Source of the DNA: Riemerella anatipestifer_F
GTDB lineage: Bacteria > Bacteroidota > Bacteroidia > Flavobacteriales > Weeksellaceae
Length of the DNA: 64,000 nucleotides
Reading direction: 5' to 3' (one strand)
NCBI RefSeq assembly: GCF_037861325.1
Contig: NZ_JAFELW010000006.1
Shown: in pieces, positions 51,725-60,283 of the stretch
How positions within the stretch are numbered: the stretch's first letter is position 1
Layout of the letters: each line of letters starts with the position of its first letter
Translations under genes and position numbers: made by a program
The notes under the pieces: generated by a model
Seen by the model: only the letters and a program-made list of their open reading frames with translations
Told to the model about the DNA's origin: nothing
Databases searched by the model: none

Positions 51725-51765
51725 AAAAAATCGCTGTTAGAGAAATTTTCCTAACAGCGATTTTT
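51725..51765 (-). terminator. terminator of lpdA
   Basis: AAAAATCGCTGTTAG pairs perfectly with CTAACAGCGATTTTT, a strong hairpin with T-runs on both sides. Confidence 0.88.
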
Positions 51766-51788
51766 ATATTAATTTAACTCTAAATCAA

Positions 51789-53192
51789 CTACATATGTAA
51801 TGCTCTTTTTCCTGTAGCATCTAAAGCTGCTTCTTTAATGGCCTCTGTAAATGTTGGGTGAGCGTGAGAAATTCTTGAAATATCTTCGGCACTCGCACGA
51901 AACTCCATAGCCACTACAGCTTCTGCAATCATATCCGCAGCACGAGCTCCTATCATATGAACTCCTAAAATTTCGTCTGTTTTTTCATCAGCCAACACCT
52001 TAATTAGTCCATCAATATCTCCACTCGCACGGCTTCTACCCAGAGCTCTCATTGGGAAACTTCCTACCTTATAAGAAACACCTTCTTCTTTAAGCTGCTC
52101 TTCTGTCTTCCCTACTCCAGCTACTTCTGGCCAAGTGTAAACCACTCCTGGTATTAGATTGTAGTTGATATGAGGTTTTTGCCCTGCTAAAGTTTCTGCT
52201 ACAAAAACACCTTCTTCTTCCGCCTTGTGAGCCAACATAGCTCCTTTAACCACATCACCAATCGCATAGATGTTAGACACATTAGTCTGAAGGTGGTCGT
52301 TTACTTTTACTCTTCCTCTTTCATCTAAATCTACACCTGCATTTTCTAAACCTAAACCTTCCGTATAAGGTCTTCTTCCTACTGATACTAAGCAATAATC
52401 TCCCTCTACACTTACTTCTTCTCCCTTCTTATCTTTAGCCGTTACTACTACTGTATCACCTTTTCTTTCCACCGCAGAAACCGCTGTAGAAAGCATAAAT
52501 TTCATTCCTTGTTTTTTAAGAACTTTTTGTAATTCTTTAGATAAAGAACCGTCCATTCCTGGGATAATTTTATCTAAATACTCTACCACTGTTACCTCAG
52601 AACCAAGCCTTTTGTAAACAGAACCAAGCTCTAGCCCTATAACACCACCACCGATTACGATAAGATGCTTAGGTATTTCTTTCAAATTAAGAGCTTCCGT
52701 AGAGGTTATGATTCTTTCTTTATCTAAACTGATGAAAGGTAAAGAAGAGGGCTTAGAACCTGTAGCTATAATGGTATATTTAGACTCAATAGACTCTGTA
52801 GAGCCATCATTTTTTGTTACTTTAATTTTAGTTGCTGTCTCAAAACTTCCCACTCCTTCAAAAACTGTAATTTTGTTTTTGTCCATTAGGAAATTAATTC
52901 CTTTGGTTGTTTGGTCTACCACTTCGTTTTTTCGCTCTATCATTCTAGCCAAATCTGCTTTAGGCTCGTTGATAACAATCCCGTGGTTTGCAAAGTTATG
53001 TTTAGCATTTTCAAAATGCTCTGAACTATCCAAAAGTGCCTTAGACGGAATACACCCTACATTAAGACACGTCCCTCCTAAGGTAGGGTATTTCTCTATA
53101 ATAGCTGTTTTAAAACCTAATTGTGCACAACGAATAGCTGCCACATAACCTCCAGGTCCAGAACCGATAACAGTAACATCAAATTGACTCAT
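51789..53192 (-). CDS. lpdA: dihydrolipoyl dehydrogenase
   Basis: 467 residues. FAD-binding GSGPGGYVAAIRCAQLG, redox-active disulfide GGTCLNVGCIPSK, NAD-binding GGGVIGLELGSVYKRLG, and the C-terminal catalytic His/Glu (HAHPTFTEAIKEAA) are all present. It reoxidises lipoamide in the 2-oxoacid dehydrogenase and glycine cleavage complexes. It is a single gene with its own promoter (TACATTTG at 53226-53233) and terminator. Confidence 0.96.
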   Translation of the reverse strand: MSQFDVTVIGSGPGGYVAAIRCAQLGFKTAIIEKYPTLGGTCLNVGCIPSKALLDSSEHFENAKHNFANHGIVINEPKADLARMIERKNEVVDQTTKGINFLMDKNKITVFEGVGSFETATKIKVTKNDGSTESIESKYTIIATGSKPSSLPFISLDKERIITSTEALNLKEIPKHLIVIGGGVIGLELGSVYKRLGSEVTVVEYLDKIIPGMDGSLSKELQKVLKKQGMKFMLSTAVSAVERKGDTVVVTAKDKKGEEVSVEGDYCLVSVGRRPYTEGLGLENAGVDLDERGRVKVNDHLQTNVSNIYAIGDVVKGAMLAHKAEEEGVFVAETLAGQKPHINYNLIPGVVYTWPEVAGVGKTEEQLKEEGVSYKVGSFPMRALGRSRASGDIDGLIKVLADEKTDEILGVHMIGARAADMIAEAVVAMEFRASAEDISRISHAHPTFTEAIKEAALDATGKRALHM

Positions 53193-53225
53193 TATAATTC
53201 AAATTTATTTTTGTTTTTACCCTGA

Positions 53226-53233
53226 CAAATGTA
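53226..53233 (-). promoter_or_regulatory. -7 promoter element of lpdA
   Basis: TACATTTG on the minus strand, about 34 bases before the ATG. Confidence 0.6.
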
Positions 53234-53283
53234 CTAATTTTTATATGAACCACCAACCTAGATATTCCGCAAGCCTAAAACAA

Positions 53284-53309
53284 AAAAGGCGACTAATAAG
53301 CCACCTTTT
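53284..53309 (-). terminator. terminator of the PPK2 pair
   Basis: On the minus strand AAAAGGTGGCT pairs with AGTCGCCTTTT (two G-T pairs), followed by a T-run. Confidence 0.75.
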
Positions 53310-53319
53310 ACAAAACACC

Positions 53320-54126
53320 TTAATCTTCTAACTCTTCGTGAGTTATCACCTCTGAGTTCTTCGGTTCGTACGGAATTTTATCCAATATATATTCTAATGC
53401 CTCTACCCTCGCCTTAGATTTTTTATTGGCTTTTAGTACTTTCCACGGTGCAATTTCTGTATCCGAAACCTCAAACATTTTTTCCTTATATTCCGTATAA
53501 ACATCCCATAAATCTAAAGCCTTAGCATCTACAGGGCTATACTTCCATTTTTTAAGTGGATTTTCTATAATATCAGCAAATCTCTTTGCTTGTTCTTCTT
53601 TTGAAATAGAAAAATACAATTTGAGCAAATAAGTACCCGAGTTTACTAGCATTTTTTCAAACTCATTGACCTGTGACATAAAAACATCATACTCTTCTTT
53701 TGTGCAAAACCCATTAACAGGCTCTACTACTGCACGGTTGTACCAACTTCTATCGAAAAATACAATTTCCCCAGCTTTTGGCAACTGACTGATGTATCGC
53801 TGAAAATACCATTGACCTTGCTCTACCTCATTAGGCTTTGGAAGAGCAACCACACGATGCTCTCTAGGGTTAAGATGCTCAGTAATTCTTCTGATCGCTC
53901 CTCCTTTACCAGCCGCATCTCTACCTTCAAAAATAATGATTACTCTCTGTTTATTTTCTACTACCCAATTTTGCATTTTGATAAGCTCTTCCTGTAATTT
54001 AGCCAATCTTTTCTCGTACTTTATCGTACGCAATGCTTTGTCTGGATTAAGCATATCTGACTGCAATAGAGCATAAAGACCCTTTTTAGTATCTAGTTTT
54101 TTATATTGTGTATCTGTAAGTTCCAT
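53320..54126 (-). CDS. polyphosphate kinase 2 family protein (second copy)
   Basis: 268 residues. Walker A EGRDAAGKGGAIRRI, the lid QGQWYFQRYI and the motif FFDRSWYNRAVVEPV are typical of PPK2. The enzymes move phosphate between polyphosphate and nucleotides. It is paralogous to the gene 18 bases upstream (54145-54999) along its whole length but clearly diverged. Which direction or nucleotide each prefers cannot be told. Confidence 0.92.
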   Translation of the reverse strand: MELTDTQYKKLDTKKGLYALLQSDMLNPDKALRTIKYEKRLAKLQEELIKMQNWVVENKQRVIIIFEGRDAAGKGGAIRRITEHLNPREHRVVALPKPNEVEQGQWYFQRYISQLPKAGEIVFFDRSWYNRAVVEPVNGFCTKEEYDVFMSQVNEFEKMLVNSGTYLLKLYFSISKEEQAKRFADIIENPLKKWKYSPVDAKALDLWDVYTEYKEKMFEVSDTEIAPWKVLKANKKSKARVEALEYILDKIPYEPKNSEVITHEELED

Positions 54127-54144
54127 ATTGATGTTTATTTATAA

Positions 54145-54999
54145 TTAAAAATCTATTTGCTTAATCATTCTAAAGTACCTCTGTACCACGCTAGGGTCTG
54201 GGTTAAGAGAAACCTCACTCTCTCCTTTCCCTTCGTAATTAAACTGACTAAGCACATACCTTATCGCCTCTAGCCTCGCTCTCTTTTTATTATCAGACTT
54301 CACCACCACCCAAGGCGAAAAGGCATTATGAGTTCTAGAAAACATCTGATTTTTGTATTTTGTGAACTCGTCCCATAGTTCCTGTCCTTTTTCATCTACG
54401 GGGCTGTATTTCCATTTTTTCAGTGGATTTTGAAGCCTACTATTAAAACGGAATAACTGCTCATCTTTGCTTACAGAAAACCAAAATTTAATAATATGCG
54501 TCCCCGATTCGTAAAGCATATGCTCAAACTCTGGCACCTGAACCATATATTCCTCATATTGCTCTGGCGTACAGAACCCCATCACAGGCTCTACTACCGC
54601 TCTATTATACCAACTTCTATCAAAGAAAACAATCTCACCAGAATTAGGAAGTTCTTTAATATATCTACGAAAATACCATTGTCCTCGCTCCACATCCGTA
54701 GGCTTATTAAGAGCTACAATACGCATCGCACGAGGGTTAAGATGTTCCGCAAAACGCTTAATAGTTCCTCCTTTACCAGACGCATCTCTACCTTCAAAAA
54801 TAATAGCAACTTTTTTACCCGTATTTTTAATCCAATTCTGAAGATTTACAAGTTCAGCTTGTAATAATTTTAATTCATCTTCATACTCTATTTTTTCTAT
54901 AAGAGCAACATATTTGGAATCTTCATCTTGATGCTTGTAGAGGTATTTCATCAAATCCCCTTTGGTTTTCATTTTCTCTAAATCAGTCTTTGGTATCAT
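54145..54999 (-). CDS. polyphosphate kinase 2 family protein (first copy)
   Basis: 284 residues. Walker A EGRDASGKGGTIKRF, lid RGQWYFRRYI and FFDRSWYNRAVVEPVMGFC are present. The C-terminus has an extra about 20 residues (SLNPDPSVVQRYFRMIKQ) not found in the second copy. First gene of the two-gene unit; the tandem paralogues may form a hetero-oligomer or serve different nucleotides. Confidence 0.92.
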   Translation of the reverse strand: MIPKTDLEKMKTKGDLMKYLYKHQDEDSKYVALIEKIEYEDELKLLQAELVNLQNWIKNTGKKVAIIFEGRDASGKGGTIKRFAEHLNPRAMRIVALNKPTDVERGQWYFRRYIKELPNSGEIVFFDRSWYNRAVVEPVMGFCTPEQYEEYMVQVPEFEHMLYESGTHIIKFWFSVSKDEQLFRFNSRLQNPLKKWKYSPVDEKGQELWDEFTKYKNQMFSRTHNAFSPWVVVKSDNKKRARLEAIRYVLSQFNYEGKGESEVSLNPDPSVVQRYFRMIKQIDF

Positions 55000-55146
55000 A
55001 TAATAATCTTACTTTTATTTTACTCTATAAAGTTAAGATTATTTAGCTAAAAATGAAAAGTATCTAAGATGATTTTTAACAGCAAGAAAAGTCTAAAAAC
55101 AAAAAAACCTCCAGTTACTACTAGAGGTTCTAAACCATAAATACTG

Positions 55147-55220
55147 CGATCCGGACGGGGCTCGAACCCGCGACCACCTGCGTGACAGGCAGGTATTCTA
55201 ACCAACTGAACTACCGGATC
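55147..55220 (-). tRNA. tRNA-Asp (GTC), copy 2
   Basis: Reverse strand cloverleaf with acceptor GATCCGG/CCGGATC, anticodon arm CCTGC-CTGTCAC-GCAGG (anticodon GTC), discriminator G. It differs from the other copy by one base in the D arm. CCA is not encoded. Confidence 0.95.
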
Positions 55221-55240
55221 AGAAAAAAGTTATAAAAAAG

Positions 55241-55314
55241 CGATCCGGACGGGGCTCGAACCCGCGACCACCTGCGTGACAGGCAGGTATTCTAACCAGC
55301 TGAACTACCGGATC
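55241..55314 (-). tRNA. tRNA-Asp (GTC), copy 1
   Basis: Same fold and anticodon as copy 2, 20 bases upstream of it in the transcript. A -7 box TACTTTTG at 55376-55383 lies about 61 bases before it and probably serves both. Confidence 0.95.
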
Positions 55315-55375
55315 TTTTTATAAGAACATTATTCTTAATTATGTATCAGAACGCTTATCTGAATAATGTGGTTGC

Positions 55376-55383
55376 AAAAGTAT
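55376..55383 (-). promoter_or_regulatory. -7 promoter element of the tRNA-Asp pair
   Basis: TACTTTTGC on the minus strand matches TAnnTTTG. Confidence 0.5.
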
Positions 55384-55420
55384 AACTTTTTTCAATACAA
55401 ACAAAATTTTATATAAAAAA

Positions 55421-55446
55421 AAGCACCTTCATTTTAGAAAGTGCTT
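55421..55446 (-). terminator. terminator of trxA
   Basis: On the minus strand AAGCACTTTC pairs with GAAGGTGCTT (one T-G pair), followed by eight T. Confidence 0.82.
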
Positions 55447-55465
55447 ATAAATCAATTTATTTTTT

Positions 55466-55783
55466 TTATAAATGTGCTGATAATTTTTCTGCAATAACCT
55501 CCTTAGGAGACACGCCTACTAGCTTATCTACCACTTCTCCATTCTTGAAGATAAGAACTGTAGGTATATTTCTAATACCGTACTCCATAGCTACCTGCTG
55601 GTTGTTATCTACGTCTACTTTACCTACAACTGCTTTACCTTCAAAATCATTTGCTAATTCTTCTACGATAGGTCCTAACATTCTGCATGGCCCACACCAT
55701 ACTGCCCAAAAGTCTACTAATACAGGCTTGTCTGAGTTTATTACTACTTCTTTAAAATTGCTGTCTGTAATTTCTAATGCCAT
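55466..55783 (-). CDS. trxA: thioredoxin
   Basis: 105 residues, no signal peptide. Active site WCGPC (Cys30, Cys33) and the cis-Pro segment GIRNIPTVLIF are intact, so it is a normal cytoplasmic thioredoxin that reduces protein disulfides. Own promoter (TATATTTGC at 55804-55811) and own terminator. Confidence 0.95.
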   Translation of the reverse strand: MALEITDSNFKEVVINSDKPVLVDFWAVWCGPCRMLGPIVEELANDFEGKAVVGKVDVDNNQQVAMEYGIRNIPTVLIFKNGEVVDKLVGVSPKEVIAEKLSAHL

Positions 55784-55803
55784 AATTTTACATTTTTAGT
55801 CTG

Positions 55804-55811
55804 CAAATATA
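55804..55811 (-). promoter_or_regulatory. -7 promoter element of trxA
   Basis: TATATTTGC on the minus strand, about 21 bases before the ATG. Confidence 0.62.
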
Positions 55812-55866
55812 TTACTTTATTCTTTTATTTTGGTATTTATATATCGATAGTTAATATCGTTTATTT

Positions 55867-57012
55867 CTATAATTCTTGCTGTATTTCTTTAAGAGCCTGT
55901 ACTAACGCATCTATATCAGCCTTAGTGGTAAGATGACTAAAAGATACTCTTAGAGGCGTGGTATGTTCCATATCTTCTTCATCTACCACCATCATCATTA
56001 CCATAGAAGGCTTACTAGCTCCAGAACTACAAGCACTCCCTTGAGAAATAGCAATACCTTTCATATCTAATTGTAGGCTCAATAGCGGATTTTTAAATGG
56101 CAGTAGAACACTCAATACCGTATAAAGGCTACTATCCTGCTCAGCACTTCTTCCGTTAAATTTAACTCCTGAAATATTTTCAGATAATTGCTCTATTGCG
56201 TAATTCTTTATGTCTTTAATATGAGAAGTATAATTTTCTAGGTTGCTCATTGCAATTTCTAAAGCCTTGCCAAGTCCTACAATGCCACTCACATTTTCTG
56301 TGCCTGCACGAAGACTTCTCTCCTGAGGCCCTCCTGTTATAAGCGACTGAAGCCCTGAAGCTTTCCTAACAAAAGCAAACCCCACTCCTTTAGGGCCGTG
56401 GAATTTATGAGCACTACAAGAGGCAAAATCCAAAGGCACTTCTTGAAAATCTAAATCTAAATGAGCCACCGTTTGTACCGTATCCGAATGGAATAAAGCC
56501 CCATTTTCTTTACACAGTGCAGATACTTTTTTGATGTCTAAAATATTACCTATCTCATTATTGGCGTGCATTAGAGTAACCAAAGTTTTTTTATCCGATT
56601 TCTTTAATTCTTGCTCTAGTTTTACCAAATCTATATCACCCTGTGCATTAGGACGAAGATACACCAACTCCACTCCCTTGCGTTTCTTCATATCCAAACA
56701 AGTCTCCGCCACGCATTTGTGCTCTATAGGAGAGGTAATAATTCGCTCCACCCCCAAATGCTCCACACAAGATTTAATAATCATATTATTAGACTCTGTA
56801 CCGCACGAAGTAAAGATAATTTCGCCAGGTTGCACCTTTAAATAATCGGCGATTTGGCGTCTCACAGCTTCTATCCTAGTTTTAGCCTCTTGCCCTATAC
56901 TATGCGTAGAAGATGGGTTACCATAACAAAATTTCATAGAGTTTACCATTTCCTCTATTACTTCGTCTAAAAGTGGCGTAGTAGCCGCATTATCTAAATA
57001 TATTTTACTCAT
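55867..57012 (-). CDS. cysteine desulfurase, NifS/IscS family
   Basis: 381 residues. The PLP lysine is in SCSAHKFHGPKGVGF, the catalytic Cys loop is GSACSSGASKPS, and YLDNAATTPLLDEV opens the protein. It takes sulfur from cysteine for iron-sulfur clusters, thiamine or tRNA thiolation. IscU or other cluster genes are not beside it; it is the last gene of a leftward unit that begins with a prenyl diphosphate synthase, three bases after the small exported protein. Confidence 0.92.
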   Translation of the reverse strand: MSKIYLDNAATTPLLDEVIEEMVNSMKFCYGNPSSTHSIGQEAKTRIEAVRRQIADYLKVQPGEIIFTSCGTESNNMIIKSCVEHLGVERIITSPIEHKCVAETCLDMKKRKGVELVYLRPNAQGDIDLVKLEQELKKSDKKTLVTLMHANNEIGNILDIKKVSALCKENGALFHSDTVQTVAHLDLDFQEVPLDFASCSAHKFHGPKGVGFAFVRKASGLQSLITGGPQERSLRAGTENVSGIVGLGKALEIAMSNLENYTSHIKDIKNYAIEQLSENISGVKFNGRSAEQDSSLYTVLSVLLPFKNPLLSLQLDMKGIAISQGSACSSGASKPSMVMMMVVDEEDMEHTTPLRVSFSHLTTKADIDALVQALKEIQQEL

Positions 57013-57015
57013 TTT

Positions 57016-57525
57016 TTATTTCAGTATAATATTATTAAACTTTAAATCTTTAGACACCGAAAAAACCATCCACGGTGTGGTAATGACCTGCACTTGCATT
57101 TCTGGTTCTCTAATAGATGTTTTTGAAGGCGAAGAAGACTGATTTTTTTTCATATAAACTTCCAAAGTATCACCTACCAATTTAACACTATCAATACCTT
57201 GAGGCTTATGCATACCTGCTCTAAAAGTTCCTAAATGATAAAGAATTACTTGTTGATTTTTAGGAAATATTAACTTGGGCTCTTTATTCTTCTCTTCGTT
57301 TGGATTTAAAACTACAAATTGATTTGCAGATAAAACCCTATTAAGCTCCTCTTGAGAATTTATAAGTCTAAAGCCTCTCTTTTCTTCCCCTCCAGAAGCT
57401 TCCGAATAAAACAATCTTTCCTCTTGTTCTTGTTGATTACTAACCTCTTGCTTCATAACTTTCCGCTTTTGAGGAGTACACATCGTAAAGATACCTAAAC
57501 CCAAGGTTAAAAGTAAATTTTTCAT
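57016..57525 (-). CDS. hypothetical exported protein, possibly PrcB_C-like
   Basis: 169 residues from the ATG at 57525 (TTG and GTG codons just before it are ignored). A signal peptide MKNLLLTLGLGIFTMC may end in a lipobox Cys. The rest is polar, then a beta-rich C-terminus (VILYHLGTFRAGMHKPQGID, LEVYMKKNQ, VITTPWMVFSV) that resembles the PrcB C-terminal domain in layout; this is a weak match. It has no known role with its operon neighbours. Confidence 0.6.
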   Translation of the reverse strand: MKNLLLTLGLGIFTMCTPQKRKVMKQEVSNQQEQEERLFYSEASGGEEKRGFRLINSQEELNRVLSANQFVVLNPNEEKNKEPKLIFPKNQQVILYHLGTFRAGMHKPQGIDSVKLVGDTLEVYMKKNQSSSPSKTSIREPEMQVQVITTPWMVFSVSKDLKFNNIILK

Positions 57526-57545
57526 CACCAATATTTTTGGCTAAT

Positions 57546-58133
57546 TTAATGAAAAAATTGAAACAAACCTTCATTAGCCCATTTCAGCATTGCGTGGTCT
57601 CCTGCTGTATCTCCAAAGGCTATACTTTTATCATATTTAAACCCTTCTGTAGCCTGTTTTATTCTTTTTACTTTTTCTTCTCCGTTGCAATTTTTGGTTT
57701 TAAACTTACCTGAAAATTTTCCATCTTTAAATTCGGCTTCCGTAGCCAAAAGCCCCATACCGAAATGCTCCGCAAAAGGACGAACCCAAATATCCAACGA
57801 TGCTGTTACAATGAACGCCACCGTCTTCTCTTTATCTATTTTTTCTATAAATTCCAAAGCATTAGTCCTGAAAAGTTTTGGATAATATTCTTCAAAAAAG
57901 GCTTTAGACTTCTTCTCTATTCGCTCTTTAGATTCTCCTGCAAGTATAGAAGCAATAAAGCTCTCTTTGACCTTCTCCGCTTTGATAAGTTTCATTTTCA
58001 AAAGAATAAAAAGTGGAATGTACCTTAAAAATTGTATTCTATATTTACTGCTGTTATAGAATTTAAGATATAGAAATAAAGTGTCCTCTGTGGTAAGTGT
58101 ACCATCAAAGTCGAATAGATATAGTTTTTTCAT
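57546..58133 (-). CDS. HAD-IB family phosphatase
   Basis: 195 residues. HAD motif I DFDGTLT near the N-terminus, motif II TASLDI near residue 115, and motif IV FGDTAGDHAML near the C-terminus. The helical cap between motifs I and II is of the PSP/HAD-IB type. Substrate unknown; phosphoserine or a lipid phosphate would fit. It lies between an SDR gene (30 bases) and the small exported protein (20 bases). Confidence 0.85.
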   Translation of the reverse strand: MKKLYLFDFDGTLTTEDTLFLYLKFYNSSKYRIQFLRYIPLFILLKMKLIKAEKVKESFIASILAGESKERIEKKSKAFFEEYYPKLFRTNALEFIEKIDKEKTVAFIVTASLDIWVRPFAEHFGMGLLATEAEFKDGKFSGKFKTKNCNGEEKVKRIKQATEGFKYDKSIAFGDTAGDHAMLKWANEGLFQFFH

Positions 58134-58163
58134 AAATGAAGAAAGGTACTTTAGGAGCTAATT

Positions 58164-58889
58164 TTAAAGTTTCAATTTTTTAAATATAAACTCAGGAATA
58201 TTTTTTATAATCAGCATAATAGCCCACCATATAGGCAATACATACGCCACATTCCTTTTCGCTTTGTAAGCTTTATATATAGAAGCCGCTGCTTGTTTAG
58301 GTGTTGCAGTGAGTTTTGGATTAAGTGGCATACCTTCTGTCATTTTAGTTGCCATAAAACCTGGCTTCACCGTCATTACATGCACTTTTCTATGGAATAA
58401 ATAATTTCTAAGTCCACTCAGATAAGCAGTTAATCCTGCCTTAGCACTCCCGTAAATAAAATTACTCTGCCTGCCTCTATCTCCCGCTACCGAAGACAAA
58501 ACCACCATAGTTCCCGCTCTTTTAGATGCCATTTTTTCGGCAAAATAATTGAGTAACGGAACGAGTTTAGCGTAGTTAATATCAATAATAGCTTCTGTAT
58601 TTTTGTGATTTAATAACCCCTCTTCAGTTCCTTTACCTAAGTAACCAGAAGCACAGAATAAAAGTTCTGAATCTACCTCTTCTAATACTTTGAAATCAAT
58701 AGGTTGCATTAAATCCAACATGATAACTTGGCTATACTGAAGATATTTTACTTCTATATGTTTTGCAAATTTCTCTGCACTCTCTCTATTAGAAGTGAAA
58801 AGATAAAGATTTCTAAATCTTTGTCCTTCAGACAACACCTTTTCCACAAAGGCTTGTGCGACTTCCGAATTACTACCTAGTACAATCAT
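58164..58889 (-). CDS. SDR-family NAD(P)-dependent oxidoreductase
   Basis: 241 residues. The cofactor loop is shortened to LGSNSEVAQAF at the very N-terminus. Catalytic Ser, Tyr and Lys are in VVLSSVAGDR and YGSAKAGL; the segment VKPGFMATKMTEG follows. A hydrophobic C-terminal helix (PIWWAIMLIIKNIPEFI) suggests membrane contact. The layout resembles DprE2-like SDR proteins that act on polyprenyl-linked sugars, which fits the prenyl diphosphate synthase gene 19 bases upstream. Confidence 0.85.
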   Translation of the reverse strand: MIVLGSNSEVAQAFVEKVLSEGQRFRNLYLFTSNRESAEKFAKHIEVKYLQYSQVIMLDLMQPIDFKVLEEVDSELLFCASGYLGKGTEEGLLNHKNTEAIIDINYAKLVPLLNYFAEKMASKRAGTMVVLSSVAGDRGRQSNFIYGSAKAGLTAYLSGLRNYLFHRKVHVMTVKPGFMATKMTEGMPLNPKLTATPKQAAASIYKAYKAKRNVAYVLPIWWAIMLIIKNIPEFIFKKLKL

Positions 58890-58908
58890 ATTTTAAGATT
58901 TGGGAGCA

Positions 58909-59880
58909 TTAAGATTCTCTTTTTAAAAGGTAATTAGCCAACTCTATAAAAGGCTGCTTCTTATCATCTGGGAGGTTAATAGCTTTCAAACAATCTTGAC
59001 CGATTTGGTTGTGCTTTTGTATCAATCTCAATACTTTTTCATCTACTTTTGTTCTTCTAAAAATCTTCTCTACACAGTAGATTTTGTCTATATTATCCGT
59101 CTTTTTAGAGTACCAATAGTTAAGCTCTTTTCGCTCTTCCTCCGTCGCGTTTTCCATTGCTAATAGGTAAAGTACCGTTTTTTTATTTTCAAAAATATCT
59201 CCCGCGTGTTTCTTTCCAAACTGCTCCTGATTTCCGAAGACATCTAAATAATCGTCCATAATCTGGAACGCAATCCCAATATGTTTACCAAATTGATACA
59301 ATGCCTCTGCCTCCTGCTCGGTAGCTCCCGCTATCATAGCCCCTATCTTAAACGAAGCTGCACTAAGCACCCCCGTTTTATAGGTTATCATTTTTATATA
59401 ATCTTCATAGGTAACATTGGAATTGGTTTCAAAATTAACGTCCATCTGCTGCCCCTCGCAAAGCACTGCTCCCGTTTCGGAAAATAAAGTGATACACTTT
59501 TTAAATAGTTCTGGCTCTAAATCTTCAAAAAACTGATAAGCTTTAATAAGCAATGCGTCCCCCGACAGAATACCTACATTGATGCCATGTAGCGTATGTA
59601 TTGTGGGCTTGTTTCTTCTAAGTGGAGCACCATCCATAATATCGTCGTGGATAAGCGTGAAATTATGAAAAAACTCTATAGCCAAAGCTGGTTTCATCGC
59701 CTTTTCTAAACTACCTCCAAAAAGTTCGCACCCCATTAGTACCATAATGGGTCTCAAGCGTTTTCCTCCGTGAGAAATGATATAATTCATAGGCTCATAG
59801 AGTTCTTTTGGTTCGTTTTTAAATCGATGCTTTTCTATTGCTTCTGCTACTAAGTCTTGATATCTGTCTAAGAATTTCAT
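58909..59880 (-). CDS. polyprenyl (isoprenyl) diphosphate synthase
   Basis: 323 residues. First Asp-rich motif LIHDDIMDGAPLRR and second QIMDDYLDVFG, with GGKRLRPIMV before them. The enzyme adds isopentenyl units to an allylic diphosphate; the residues before the first Asp-rich motif (FFHNFTLIH) are bulky, which favours a short product (C15-C20), but this is only a guess. First gene of a leftward unit with promoter box TATTTTTG at 59909-59916. Confidence 0.92.
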   Translation of the reverse strand: MKFLDRYQDLVAEAIEKHRFKNEPKELYEPMNYIISHGGKRLRPIMVLMGCELFGGSLEKAMKPALAIEFFHNFTLIHDDIMDGAPLRRNKPTIHTLHGINVGILSGDALLIKAYQFFEDLEPELFKKCITLFSETGAVLCEGQQMDVNFETNSNVTYEDYIKMITYKTGVLSAASFKIGAMIAGATEQEAEALYQFGKHIGIAFQIMDDYLDVFGNQEQFGKKHAGDIFENKKTVLYLLAMENATEEERKELNYWYSKKTDNIDKIYCVEKIFRRTKVDEKVLRLIQKHNQIGQDCLKAINLPDDKKQPFIELANYLLKRES

Positions 59881-59908
59881 AAGTCTTTTTTATCCGTGAA
59901 TATTGCCA

Positions 59909-59916
59909 CAAAAATA
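59909..59916 (-). promoter_or_regulatory. -7 promoter element of the prenyl synthase unit
   Basis: TATTTTTG on the minus strand, about 29 bases before the ATG. Confidence 0.5.
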
Positions 59917-60016
59917 ATGATTTATACAGACAAAAGCACAAGTTTTTATTCTTTATTAAAGAATAAATAGGAATTTAAAACATAAACCAATAAAGAGCTT
60001 TTGGTTATAACTATAT

Positions 60017-60277
60017 CTATCCTTCAATGAGACGAAATTGAGTATCTACCTTATTATCCAACCAACGATTTAATAAAGGTCTCTCTAACTCAAACTCCCT
60101 ATATTCATCAGGACTCATAATGGGAATACCTGAAATTATAGGATAAACCCTTCTACACTTACTACAGAGCAAATATCCTTCCTCTACACATTCTTCAGTC
60201 TCCTGCTTTACTATCGTTAATTTTAATTCTTTTTTATCAAAAGGGCAACAGAGCTTCTCTATCATTTTTAATCTCAT
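60017..60277 (-). CDS. Trm112-like zinc-binding protein in the TPP-riboswitch operon
   Basis: 86 residues. Two Cys pairs (KLCCPFD and YLLCSKCRRVYPI) and the trailing ISGIPIMSPDE segment match the Trm112/UPF0434 family. Trm112 proteins bind and activate class I SAM methyltransferases. The only methyltransferase of the operon is its first gene (61936-62658), so a partnership is likely. The last about 25 residues (LERPLLNRWLDNKVDTQFRL) are not part of the usual domain. Last gene of the operon, six bases after the ThiE-like gene. Confidence 0.78.
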   Translation of the reverse strand: MRLKMIEKLCCPFDKKELKLTIVKQETEECVEEGYLLCSKCRRVYPIISGIPIMSPDEYREFELERPLLNRWLDNKVDTQFRLIEG

Positions 60278-60283
60278 ATTAAA

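Noticed and set aside
55147..55314. Direct repeat of about 74 bases
   Set aside because: The repeat is two tandem tRNA-Asp genes, not a mobile element or CRISPR unit.
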